Notes: generated by a model not told the origin, from the sequence alone. 64,000 bases of DNA from Dokdonia sinensis (GCF_003688895.1 NZ_REFV01000015.1:21664-85663); one strand, 5' to 3'; counted from the stretch's first letter, positions 8,247 through 15,575 are shown. Translations and numbers: made by a program.

Positions 8247-9026
8247 TTATAAGCTTTTAGTCCGTCCACCATCTACCGGCAAGTTAATCCCGTTAATAAA
8301 AGATGCTGCCTCACTAGCAAGAAATACAATTGCATTTGCAACTTCTTCTGGTTGTGCAAATCGTTTTGCAGGCGAAGCATTTGCCATTGCTCGCGATACT
8401 TCCTCTGTAGACTTCCCAGTCTTCATTGCTTTATTTTTGATAATTTCAGAAAGTCTGCCTGTTGCCGTTGCGCCTGGAAGCACGTTGTTTACTGTGATCC
8501 CAAATTGTCCCAATTCATTTGCCATCGTCTTGCTCCAGTTTGCCACCGCACCCCTTATCGTATTACTCACGCCCAGTCCGTCCAGTGGTTGTTTTACCGA
8601 GGTAGAAATCACATTGATAATCCGTCCATACCCTTCGGCTTTCATACCTGGGATTACGGTTTGAGTTAACAGGTGATTGGTTTGTAGGTGTTGTGTAAAC
8701 GCTTTCGCGAAAGCGTCTACGTCTGCATCCACAATAGGTCCACCAGGAGGTCCGCCAGTATTATTTATCAAAATATGATACACATTCCCCGTCGCCGAAA
8801 CGGCATCTGCCACCGCCTGCGGATTTGTGAAATCTGCTACGACGTAGCTGTGTTTTTGAGTTCCATTATTAGGAAGCTCGGCGAGTACAGCTTTAAGTTT
8901 TTCTTCAGTCCGTGCGGCGAGAGTTACATTTGCTCCTTCCTCGGCAAGTCCCATTGCTGTCGCGAGTCCTATTCCTGCGGTCGAGCCGCATACTAGAGCG
9001 TTTTTGTTTTTTAAGTTTAATTCCAT
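8247..9026 (-). CDS. Short-chain dehydrogenase/reductase family, catalytic Tyr-Lys not conserved
   Basis: A 259-residue Rossmann-fold protein. The nucleotide-binding motif is GSTAGIG at the N-terminus, followed by INNTGGPPGG, NVISTSVKQP, NNVLPGATATGR and a normal C-terminal PVDGGRT. Where classical SDRs have YxxxK the sequence reads LGVSNTIRGAV, so Tyr and Lys are apparently Ser and Arg. It may be a divergent SDR subgroup or have an altered reaction. It sits in the kynurenine cluster between the ALDH gene and a small membrane protein gene. An exact copy of the iterated palindrome is read as AFAKA in DAFAKAFTQH. Confidence 0.85.
   Translation of the reverse strand: MELNLKNKNALVCGSTAGIGLATAMGLAEEGANVTLAARTEEKLKAVLAELPNNGTQKHSYVVADFTNPQAVADAVSATGNVYHILINNTGGPPGGPIVDADVDAFAKAFTQHLQTNHLLTQTVIPGMKAEGYGRIINVISTSVKQPLDGLGVSNTIRGAVANWSKTMANELGQFGITVNNVLPGATATGRLSEIIKNKAMKTGKSTEEVSRAMANASPAKRFAQPEEVANAIVFLASEAASFINGINLPVDGGRTKSL
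8701..8714. repeat. Iterated palindrome inside the SDR gene
   Basis: Exact core, read as AFAKA. The 18-bp form ACGCTTTCGCGAAAGCGT spans 8699-8716. Confidence 0.9.
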
Positions 9027-9308
9027 ATTGTCATTCCCGCAAAGGCGGGAATCTCATCCCGCTTTGGCGTATTTTTTTGTTACTAATTTCTCCCGTCGAG
9101 CGTAGCAAAGTAAACTACTCAAGACGACTCATATTTAAATAAATATGTAACTGTTTCATCCCAACTTACAAGGTTGCCTACATCTCGACTACGCCGGATG
9201 ACCACGGCAAAACCTCGCAGGTTAAAAATGCTAGTTTTCAAAATCTCCCAGCGCAGCGTCCTCCCAAGAAACCGAAAGGTTTCTGTCCTACTCGCAACCA
9301 ACTAAATT
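9027..9308. other. Intergenic region built of repeat fragments
   Basis: No credible gene. It opens with a hairpin repeat (ATTCCCG, CAAAGG loop, CGGGAAT at 9033-9052), followed by fragments resembling the GTCGAGCGTAGC family at about 9092 and CTCGACTACGCCGG at about 9185. A short hairpin ACCGAAAGGT lies near 9273. The flanking SDR and ALDH genes are on the same strand. Confidence 0.6.
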
Positions 9309-10802
9309 CTACTGACTATAAGAAATACAAACATTCTTAGCCTCCGTAAAAAATCGTAGCACTTCAAATCCTCCTTCACGCCCGACACCACTCGCTTTTA
9401 CACCACCAAAAGGCGTGCGTAAATCCCGATTCATCCACGTATTTACCCAGACGATTCCTGCTTGGAGAGAATCGCTCAATCGCATCGTACGATCTAAATC
9501 CTTTGTCCACACGGTCGCAGAAAGTCCATATTTGGTACCATTTGCAAGCTGTAAAGCTTCTTCTTCGTTGTCAAAAGGCATAATCGTTACTACAGGTCCA
9601 AAAATCTCTTCTTGGTTGAGTTTACAATCATTTGTTGTCACTTCAATCACCGTAGGTTCTAGATAATAGCCTCCCTCATATCCCTCAACACTAACGCGTT
9701 TTCCGCCGCATAATACTGTTCCTCCGTAGGCTTTTGCATTGTGTATATAGTCTTCTACTTTTTCTAAATGTGATTTTGATACAAGCGCACCCAAGTCAAC
9801 TTTCTGCTGTACACTGAACGTTGCAGGTTTTTCCCGCCCACTGAGCGTAGCCGAAGTGAAGGGATGTCCAACAACCAATTCTTTAACTCTAGAAACAAAA
9901 TCTTCTTTAAAAGAAGTGTACAGCGATCTTTCCACAAAAATCCGACTTCCGCAAAGGCAGATCTGGCCTTGATTTGCAAATGAACTCCGCAGCGTTGTGG
10001 CGAGCATTTTATCGTAATCACAATCGGCAAAGATTAAATTAGGATTTTTTCCTCCTAACTCTAGTGAGAGCTTTTTAAACATAGGCGCACAAGTACGTGC
10101 TATATGTTCGCCAGTTTTCGTGCCACCCGTAAAACTAATCGCTTTAATTTCTGGGTGTTCAAGAATGGCTTGTCCGGCAGTGGTTCCTAGACCGTGAACG
10201 ATATTAAGTACTCCTGGAGGTAATCCAGCCTCTGTACAAATTTCACCTAGCAAGTAGGCTGTCATTGGGGTGACTTCGCTTGGTTTCGCTATTACACAAT
10301 TTCCTGCGGCGATGGCTGGTGCAATTTTCCAAGTGAATAAATATAAAGGCAAGTTCCACGGTGAAATACATCCCACCACACCTAACGGCTTGCGCAATGT
10401 AAAATTCATGGCTTTCAACCCAACACTCTCGTGGCTCTCTGAAGCAAACTGCGCAATGGCGTGCGCAAAAAATCTAAAATTACTCGCAGCTCTTGGGATG
10501 TCTACAGTTTTGGCAAGTGACAGCGGTTTTCCATTGTCTCTACTTTCGGCTTCGGCAAGTGTGTCCAGTCTCGACTCAATACCATTTGCGATGTTCATTA
10601 GGATACGACTACGTTCTTCGAGTGTTGTATTGGACCATTTTGGGAATTCCGCTTTCGCGAAAGCGGTTGCCTCCTCAACATCTTCTGCATCACTATTAGG
10701 AATTTGCCCGTAGACTTTACCAGACGCTGGCTCGTAATTATCTAGCCAATCGTTTGATTGTGGATCTTGGAAGTCGCCGTTTATGTAGTTTTTGATTTTC
10801 AT
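9309..10802 (-). CDS. Aldehyde dehydrogenase, 2-aminomuconate/2-hydroxymuconate semialdehyde type
   Basis: A 497-residue NAD(P)-dependent aldehyde dehydrogenase. The catalytic Cys is Cys282 in GQICLCGS and the general-base Glu is in SLELGGKNPN. Conserved FTGGTKTGEHIA, PWNLPLYLF and EEIFGPVVTI segments are present. In this cluster it most likely oxidises 2-aminomuconate semialdehyde to 2-aminomuconate. Residues about 313-322 (TSATLSGREK) are encoded by a CACTGAGCGTAGCCGAAGTG-type repeat inserted in frame before KVDLGALVS. An exact palindrome copy gives AFAKA near residue 50. Confidence 0.88.
   Translation of the reverse strand: MKIKNYINGDFQDPQSNDWLDNYEPASGKVYGQIPNSDAEDVEEATAFAKAEFPKWSNTTLEERSRILMNIANGIESRLDTLAEAESRDNGKPLSLAKTVDIPRAASNFRFFAHAIAQFASESHESVGLKAMNFTLRKPLGVVGCISPWNLPLYLFTWKIAPAIAAGNCVIAKPSEVTPMTAYLLGEICTEAGLPPGVLNIVHGLGTTAGQAILEHPEIKAISFTGGTKTGEHIARTCAPMFKKLSLELGGKNPNLIFADCDYDKMLATTLRSSFANQGQICLCGSRIFVERSLYTSFKEDFVSRVKELVVGHPFTSATLSGREKPATFSVQQKVDLGALVSKSHLEKVEDYIHNAKAYGGTVLCGGKRVSVEGYEGGYYLEPTVIEVTTNDCKLNQEEIFGPVVTIMPFDNEEEALQLANGTKYGLSATVWTKDLDRTMRLSDSLQAGIVWVNTWMNRDLRTPFGGVKASGVGREGGFEVLRFFTEAKNVCISYSQ
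9837..9864. repeat. ACTGAGCGTAGCCGAAGT repeat inside the ALDH gene
   Basis: The core is related to other repeats here that read TTCGAGCGCAGTCGAGAA or TTCGACTACGCTCAG (10816, 11174, 11722, 13313, 51325). It keeps the ALDH frame and adds roughly ten residues. Confidence 0.65.
10651..10664. repeat. Iterated palindrome inside the ALDH gene
   Basis: Exact core, read as AFAKA in the peptide TAFAKAEFPKW. Confidence 0.9.
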
Positions 10803-10815
10803 TGTTCAATTTGTT

Positions 10816-10840
10816 GTCCGTTCGAGCGCAGTCGAGAACT
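10816..10840. repeat. Left 25-bp inverted repeat of the GIY-YIG cassette
   Basis: It starts GTCCGTTCGAGCGCAGTCGA. All 25 bases are the exact reverse complement of 11174-11198. Its inner end runs into the stop codon of the GIY-YIG gene. Confidence 0.95.
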
Positions 10841-11156
10841 AAAAGTCAGGTTTATATTTAGAATGACTCGCATTGCGACATTCTGCCAAAATCTGAATCA
10901 TATCGTAATCTTCTCTTGCTAAAGCTATTTTCTTTTTAGCACTCCATTTTTTGATTTTCTTTTCGAATGAAATAGCTTGTTCTGCATCATTAAATACTTC
11001 GTGCCAAATAAGTTCTACAGGTCTTCTTTTATAAGTGAAGCTATCCTTGTTTTTACCAAATTGATGTTCTTCAAATCTTCTAGATAAATCATTTGTGATT
11101 CCAGTATACAAAAGGTTATCACTACATTTCAAAATATAAACGTAATAGGTTTTCAA
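10839..11156 (-). CDS. GIY-YIG nuclease domain protein
   Basis: A 105-residue single-domain GIY-YIG protein (UPF0213/SLX1-like short form). The motif is split as YVYILKC...LYTGIT, followed by LSRRFEEHQFGK and a Glu/Lys-rich helix (EVFNDAEQAISFEKKIKKW). The start is a TTG at 11154-11156; a stop codon lies two codons upstream in frame and the family begins exactly here, so this start is well supported. The gene is bounded by perfect 25-bp inverted repeats that touch its stop codon and begin about 18 bp beyond its start. It splits the ALDH and RidA genes of the pathway. I infer a mobile or repeat-associated nuclease cassette rather than a pathway enzyme. Confidence 0.85.
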   Translation of the reverse strand: MKTYYVYILKCSDNLLYTGITNDLSRRFEEHQFGKNKDSFTYKRRPVELIWHEVFNDAEQAISFEKKIKKWSAKKKIALAREDYDMIQILAECRNASHSKYKPDF

Positions 11157-11173
11157 ATTGTTAATATGAAAAG

Positions 11174-11198
11174 AGTTCTCGACTGCGCTCGAACGGAC
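11174..11198. repeat. Right 25-bp inverted repeat of the GIY-YIG cassette
   Basis: Exact reverse complement of 10816-10840, upstream of the nuclease gene. Confidence 0.95.
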
Positions 11199-11217
11199 AT
11201 TGCTATTGAATTCATAA

Positions 11218-11649
11218 TCAAAGCGGCTTATACGCCATCACCTTAATCTCTACCACCAGATGCGGGTGCGGTAATTGATGCACCGCAACCGTCGTTCTCG
11301 CGGGCCCCGTTTCTTTATTAAAAAACTCGCCATAAGCTTCATTATACCCAGCAAAGTCGTTCATATTTACAAGAAACGAAGTCACGTCGACCACATCTGC
11401 CATCGTAGCATCTGCTGTGCTGAGGGTTTTTTCTATGTTTTTAAGCACAGCTCGGGTTTGCTCTTTGATGTCAAGATGCATTGTACCCATCTCGTCTATC
11501 ACGTTTACGCCGGCAAAGGTGTTATCTGCTTTCCGGCTACTGGTGCCTGAAACAAAAAGGAAATCTCCTGCTCGTTTTATATGTGGGTAAGCCCCTCTTG
11601 GTGTTACTGAATTCCCGTGGAGGCGGGAATCTTGTTCTGAATTAGACAT
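11218..11649 (-). CDS. RidA/YjgF-family deaminase, 2-aminomuconate deaminase type
   Basis: A 143-residue RidA-fold protein. The stretch [20 protein letters not shown] and the following [10 protein letters not shown] are characteristic of bacterial 2-aminomuconate deaminases, which release ammonia to give 2-oxo-3-hexenedioate or its enol form. The conserved Arg/Glu of the RidA site are seen in GPARTTVAV and VVEIKVMAY. The first 16 residues ([13 protein letters not shown]) do not look like the family. They are encoded by an ATTCCCG-TGGAGG-CGGGAAT hairpin repeat, so the N-terminus carries a repeat-derived extension. Its neighbours are the kynurenine monooxygenase gene upstream and the GIY-YIG cassette downstream. 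Confidence 0.87.
   Translation of the reverse strand: MSNSEQDSRLHGNSVTPRGAYPHIKRAGDFLFVSGTSSRKADNTFAGVNVIDEMGTMHLDIKEQTRAVLKNIEKTLSTADATMADVVDVTSFLVNMNDFAGYNEAYGEFFNKETGPARTTVAVHQLPHPHLVVEIKVMAYKPL
11611..11630. repeat. ATTCCCG...CGGGAAT hairpin repeat in the RidA coding start
   Basis: The same stem occurs as an intergenic repeat at 9033-9052, differing only in the 6-base loop (TGGAGG here, CAAAGG there). Confidence 0.8.
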
Positions 11650-11721
11650 AAATAGTATTGTTTATCATTTTTTCTAAAGCGGGAATATTAATCGCTTCTG
11701 AAATAGGTTATTGTAAACTGA

Positions 11722-11743
11722 CCTCTCGACTGCGCTCGAGGGG
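11722..11743. repeat. CTCTCGACTGCGCTCGAG repeat
   Basis: A palindromic copy of the same family as the GIY-YIG cassette ends. It lies between the KMO and RidA genes without a nuclease gene attached. Confidence 0.75.
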
Positions 11744-11749
11744 ATCGTG

Positions 11750-13150
11750 TTATAAATTTTGAAGAACCGCATCATCGTGCAGTATATCGTTAGTTGCTTT
11801 TAGTACGGCTTCTAGTTGTTGCTTTCGCGAAAGCGTACCTGGTAAAACTCCATCATCTAACAAGTTTAAAATCGCTTTATTCTGCGCACGTCCGCGTATC
11901 ATTGCTTCCCGATACCCTATCTCTTCCTTGAAAGTTACTAAACTATATTTAGAATAGTACTCCTCTGGAAATTCCTTTTCAAAAGCGGTTTCTAGTTTTC
12001 GCTTTTCTTGAAACATGGGGTGTGCCGTGTGCTCTTTCATCTCGTGAAAGTTGTCTACCGCAAGATCTGCAATGGCATCGGTGTCTGGTTTTCTCGTTTT
12101 TTCAAATTCTTTAAACACCTTTTCCCATCCTTGATCACCAAATTTATCAAGCGTTTCATCAAAAACAACCACATCTTCAAAACTCGCATTCATCCCTTGA
12201 CCGTAAAAAGGAACAATAGCGTGCGCTGCATCTCCCATAATACAAACTTTGCCAAATGCATTCCAAGGATGGCATTTTATAGTTCCTAAAGGTCCTACAG
12301 GATTTTCTTCATAATCTTTTACAAGGTCTGGCATCATAGGCACTGCGTCGGGAAACTGGCGAGTAAAATACTCGGTAATAGCTTCTGGAGAATTTAAGGA
12401 TGCAAAACTATCTGGGGCGTCTTCATAGTCAATAAAAAGTGTGACTGTAAAACTGCCGTCAAGGTTAGGAAGCGCGATAATCATATCTCGACCGCGTGGC
12501 CAGATGTGTAGTGCATTTTTTTCTGTTCGGTAACCACCATCTTCGGCAGGAGGGAAGGTGAGTTCCTTATAACCGTGCCCGAGATAATCTTGAGAAAAGC
12601 TAAACAGGAAATCCCTGCTCATATACATACTCTTGCGCACTGCTGAGCCTGCACCGTCAGTGCCCAGAATGATGTCTGCAGCGATAGTTTGCTCTTCTTT
12701 AGTATGATAATCTACAAAAGTGGCGGTTGCGTTTTTAAGATCTACGTCTGAGCAGCTTTGGTTGAACAACACTTGTAATGTGTCATATTCATCTGCTGCG
12801 TTAAGTAACATAATGTTGAGGTCTGTACGCGAGATAGAATTGATAAACTCATCCGTACGACCCGAATACGGACTAAAAAGTGTGTTACTTTCCTTGTCGT
12901 GTAGCATTCGTCCATTCATTGGGATGCACAACTCTCGCACTCGATCTTCTAAGCCTACAAGCTTAATGCCTTTCAAACCACGATCTGATAACGCAAGGTT
13001 TATAGACCTACCCGCGTCTTGGTGGACTTCTCGTAAATCTGGACGTCTCTCTATAAGTGTGACTTTATAACCGCGTTGCGCCATACGTAATGCGAGTAGG
13101 GAGCCGCATAAGCCTGCTCCGATGATTAATATGTGTTCTTGTTTGCTCAT
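11750..13150 (-). CDS. kmo: Kynurenine 3-monooxygenase
   Basis: An FAD-dependent aromatic hydroxylase that converts kynurenine to 3-hydroxykynurenine with NADPH and oxygen. It has the dinucleotide motif GAGLCGSLLA at the N-terminus, then ERRPDLRE, the AGRSINLALSDRG signature, the second flavin motif IMGDAAHAIVPFYGQGMNA and a long C-terminal helical region. I prefer the ATG at 13148-13150 (MSKQEH). An ATG three codons earlier (13157-13159) lies inside a GTCATCTCCG repeat and is probably supplied by that repeat. The gene ends with a palindrome copy read as TLSRK near the C-terminus. It is clustered with kynureninase. Confidence 0.92.
   Translation of the reverse strand: MSKQEHILIIGAGLCGSLLALRMAQRGYKVTLIERRPDLREVHQDAGRSINLALSDRGLKGIKLVGLEDRVRELCIPMNGRMLHDKESNTLFSPYSGRTDEFINSISRTDLNIMLLNAADEYDTLQVLFNQSCSDVDLKNATATFVDYHTKEEQTIAADIILGTDGAGSAVRKSMYMSRDFLFSFSQDYLGHGYKELTFPPAEDGGYRTEKNALHIWPRGRDMIIALPNLDGSFTVTLFIDYEDAPDSFASLNSPEAITEYFTRQFPDAVPMMPDLVKDYEENPVGPLGTIKCHPWNAFGKVCIMGDAAHAIVPFYGQGMNASFEDVVVFDETLDKFGDQGWEKVFKEFEKTRKPDTDAIADLAVDNFHEMKEHTAHPMFQEKRKLETAFEKEFPEEYYSKYSLVTFKEEIGYREAMIRGRAQNKAILNLLDDGVLPGTLSRKQQLEAVLKATNDILHDDAVLQNL
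11821..11834. repeat. Iterated palindrome inside kmo
   Basis: Exact core, read in the third frame as TLSRK, about 13 residues after the conserved RGRAQNKAIL segment. Confidence 0.9.
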
Positions 13151-13152
13151 TT

Positions 13153-13186
13153 TTGTCATCTCCGCGCAGGCGGTGATCTCATCCGG
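13153..13186. repeat. TGTCATCTCCGCGCAGGCGGTGATCTCATCC repeat (degenerate)
   Basis: Same layout as the repeats at 5919, 7153 and 9031. It overlaps the alternative kmo start codon. Confidence 0.55.
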
Positions 13187-13282
13187 CTTGCGCTAAATTA
13201 ATATTATTCAGATAGGTGCTCACTGTTGCGAACATCCACCCCAGCCTTTCTTCAAAGGAGGGAGTTATTAAATTATTTTCAT

Positions 13283-13345
13283 TCCGGAGGTATCGATACA
13301 TTTCCAACTTACCCTTCGACTACGCTCAGGGGGCGTTGGAATCTA
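13283..13345. repeat. Single arm of a GGAGGTnTCGATAC repeat with a CTTCGACTACGCTCAG core
   Basis: It begins CGGAGGTATCGATAC, like the three met-operon composites. It carries a hairpin TTCCAAC...GTTGGAA enclosing a CCCTTCGACTACGCTCAGGG palindrome, so one repeat family appears nested in another. Confidence 0.65.
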
Positions 13346-13373
13346 TGAACCTTCATAAATTTTTATTCTTTAG

Positions 13374-13392
13374 AACTCTGAACTCTGAACTC
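13374..13392. repeat. Heptamer AACTCTG repeat (two copies plus five bases)
   Basis: It ends in the TGA stop of the PaiB-like gene, in the same phase as the longer tract at 6033-6072. Confidence 0.85.
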
Positions 13393-14005
13393 AATTCCTC
13401 ATCTTCTTCATTTCTTCAGCCACTGCTTTATCTTGAACACTCCCATTTTCGCGTAAGCGTTCTACCACCGCTGCGTGATTTTTATCATCTCTGTTTTGAG
13501 ACATCTTTTTTGCGGCTTCTATACTTGTGATTTCAATTTCAAAACCTACAACACCGTTGATTTGGCGCATTGTTTTTTCAGAAAGCTTGTCCATATCGAT
13601 CGGCTGTTTTTGACCCGATTCGTATTTGTCCATGAGTGCTTTTATAGATTTATAAACGCCTTCCTTATCGAGAATTTTGAGGGTGCCACGGACTTGTACA
13701 GCAATGTAATTCCAAGTAGATACTTCTTCAAAATCATACCAACTCGCCGAAATATAGCTGTGTGGGCCATTAAAAATACAAAGTGCCTCGGCTCCATTTC
13801 CTAAATGGGCTACTTGCTCGTTTACTTTTGAAATATGACCGTGTAAAATTTCTGTTCCGTCGTCTCGTGTCCCTAGTTCTAAAGGAATATGAGTTGCACA
13901 GGATTTTCCGTCTTTGTTTGTGACTAGAATGCCGAATGCGTTGGCTCTCAAGAAATCTCTGATTTCTTTTGGGTCTTCATTTTTATAGATTTCTGGTATG
14001 TACAT
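13391..14005 (-). CDS. FMN-binding negative transcriptional regulator (PaiB family)
   Basis: A 204-residue split-barrel flavoprotein-type protein, recognised by the start MYIPEIYKNEDPKEIRDF, the HIPLELG segment, GHISKVNEQ and FNGPHSYISASWY, all typical of PaiB. Members bind FMN; the assigned regulatory role comes from Bacillus PaiB and is not certain here. It lies between kynureninase and kynurenine monooxygenase in the same direction, so it may sense or modify a pathway metabolite. The stop codon is formed inside a heptamer repeat. Confidence 0.85.
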   Translation of the reverse strand: MYIPEIYKNEDPKEIRDFLRANAFGILVTNKDGKSCATHIPLELGTRDDGTEILHGHISKVNEQVAHLGNGAEALCIFNGPHSYISASWYDFEEVSTWNYIAVQVRGTLKILDKEGVYKSIKALMDKYESGQKQPIDMDKLSEKTMRQINGVVGFEIEITSIEAAKKMSQNRDDKNHAAVVERLRENGSVQDKAVAEEMKKMRN

Positions 14006-14019
14006 ATACTTTTATCGTT

Positions 14020-14158
14020 GGGTTCCCACCCACTTTGTGGGAGGAATGTCAGAACAAAGTTCTGACAGGGTGGGGTGTTTTTTGTACTCGCTACCTTAAA
14101 ACACCCCGCTCCGCCAAAGCGAAGCTTTGCCACCTCACCCACAAAGTGGGTGAGGAAC
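14020..14158. repeat. Imperfect inverted repeat with internal palindromes (MITE-like)
   Basis: Ends: CACCCACTTTGTGGGAGG on the left and CACCCACAAAGTGGGTGAGG on the right. Inside are GTCAGAACAAAGTTCTGAC and GCCAAAGCGAAGCTTTGCC palindromes and a CACCCCG/GGGGTG pair. It fills the gap between kynureninase and the PaiB-like gene. Confidence 0.75.
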
Positions 14159-15430
14159 TTAATTGTATTTCAATATTTTCTTTAATCGTTCTACCATCTC
14201 AAATACATCCTCATAACTATTATACAATGGCGCAGGAGCAACTCTAATCACATCTGGCTCACGCCAGTCTGAAATTACTCCGGCTTTTGTGAGTTTATCG
14301 TGTAACGATCTGTCTGCGTTTTTTACTTGAATAGACAGCTGACAGCCGCGTTGTTTTGGGTCGCTTGGGGTGATGATTTTTATATCATCATTATTCAAGT
14401 CATTGATTAAAAACTCTAAATACCCAGTCAGTTTTTCAGATTTTGCGCGTATGTTTTTCATTCCCGCTTCCGCGAAAATGTCTAAACTAGCACGCACGGC
14501 CGCCATACTCAGTATAGGCGGGTTTGATAGTTGCCAACCTTCTGCCGTCGGGATTGGGTCAAAGCCTTTGCGCATATTAAAACGCGTGTCTTTATTCTGT
14601 CCCCACCAGCCTGTAAATCGCTGAATGTTTTTGTCTTTGTGATGGCGCTCGTGTACAAAGCAACCGCCCAGACTTCCTGGGCCACTATTCAAATATTTAT
14701 AAGTACACCATACTGCAAAGTCAGGTCCATTATCGTGCAAGTCTGGCATTATGTTTCCCACGCCGTGGGCGAGGTCAAAACCTACTTTGCTGCCGTTTTT
14801 ATGACCGAGTGCTGTAATTTCTTTGACGGGATAAAACTGTCCTGAGTAGTAATTTGTATTTCCTATAAGCAAAAGGGCTACGCTGTCACCGTGCTCATTT
14901 ACAAGCGCTTCCAGATCTTCAAGTCTACAGAGTTCTTCGCCCGCTCTGGGTTGCCAGAGGAGTAAACTATCGCTCGGGTCGTACCCTCGTTGTCTAATCT
15001 GACTTTCTACTGCATACTTGTCTGACGGGAAGGCGTCACTTTCTATGATGATTTTATGCCGGTCTGGTGTTGGGTTGTAAAAGGAGACCATCATCAGGTG
15101 CAAGTTGGTCGTGAGCGTATTCATAATGACCACTTCGCTGGGTTTTGCACCTACGATATCTGCCATAGGTTTTGCCAGTTTCTCGTGATACGGCATCCAC
15201 GGGTTTTCTGCGTCAAAATGGCCTTCTACTCCCAGATCTGCCCAATCATTCAGCTCTTGCTCGATGTAACTGGCGACTGATTTTGGCTGGCAGCCCAAGC
15301 TGTTTCCGCATAAATAGATAAGCTCATTGTTGTCGCTATCTACTGGAATATAAAACCGATTTCTAAAGCTAGAAAGTGGGTCTTTTTCGTCTTGCGCTTT
15401 CGCGAAAGCGTAATTGTTTTCAAACTTCAT
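14159..15430 (-). CDS. kynU: Kynureninase
   Basis: A PLP enzyme of 423 residues that cleaves kynurenine or 3-hydroxykynurenine to anthranilate or 3-hydroxyanthranilate plus alanine. The PLP-lysine is Lys245 in WCTYKYLNSGPG. Other family marks are YLCGNSLGCQPK, NTLTTNLHLMM, GFDLAHGVGN and GWWGQNKDTRFNM. It is the first gene of the minus-strand degradation run, so its upstream region is the likely place of the cluster promoter. A palindrome copy encodes AFAKA at residues 8-12, ahead of the conserved core. Confidence 0.93.
   Translation of the reverse strand: MKFENNYAFAKAQDEKDPLSSFRNRFYIPVDSDNNELIYLCGNSLGCQPKSVASYIEQELNDWADLGVEGHFDAENPWMPYHEKLAKPMADIVGAKPSEVVIMNTLTTNLHLMMVSFYNPTPDRHKIIIESDAFPSDKYAVESQIRQRGYDPSDSLLLWQPRAGEELCRLEDLEALVNEHGDSVALLLIGNTNYYSGQFYPVKEITALGHKNGSKVGFDLAHGVGNIMPDLHDNGPDFAVWCTYKYLNSGPGSLGGCFVHERHHKDKNIQRFTGWWGQNKDTRFNMRKGFDPIPTAEGWQLSNPPILSMAAVRASLDIFAEAGMKNIRAKSEKLTGYLEFLINDLNNDDIKIITPSDPKQRGCQLSIQVKNADRSLHDKLTKAGVISDWREPDVIRVAPAPLYNSYEDVFEMVERLKKILKYN
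15396..15409. repeat. Iterated palindrome at the 5' end of kynU
   Basis: Exact core, read as AFAKA about 20 bases inside the gene. Confidence 0.9.
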
Positions 15431-15575
15431 GTTCTATACGGCTAGCGATTGATGATTATTCTTTAAAAATAAGAATTTATGAAGGAGTATTGCTCAAAAT
15501 TATGGTCTCATTAGATGCAGTTTTTTTATATCAGATAAAGGGGTTAGCTTTAAGTCATAACAAAAACCTATACTT

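Noticed and set aside
8700..8716. Palindrome copies as intrinsic terminators
   Set aside because: Most copies are inside genes and have no T run, so a general terminator role does not fit.
9119..9301. 60-residue frame upstream of the SDR gene
   Set aside because: Made of repeat fragments (CTCGACTACGCC, ACCGAAAGGT); no protein-like composition and no start signal.
9309..10802. Betaine aldehyde dehydrogenase
   Set aside because: Overall similarity alone would allow it, but the neighbours (ACMSD-type, RidA-type, kmo, kynU) point to aminomuconate semialdehyde.
10816..11198. A classical insertion sequence at the GIY-YIG cassette
   Set aside because: No transposase gene or clear target-site duplication was seen, so I do not call it an insertion sequence.
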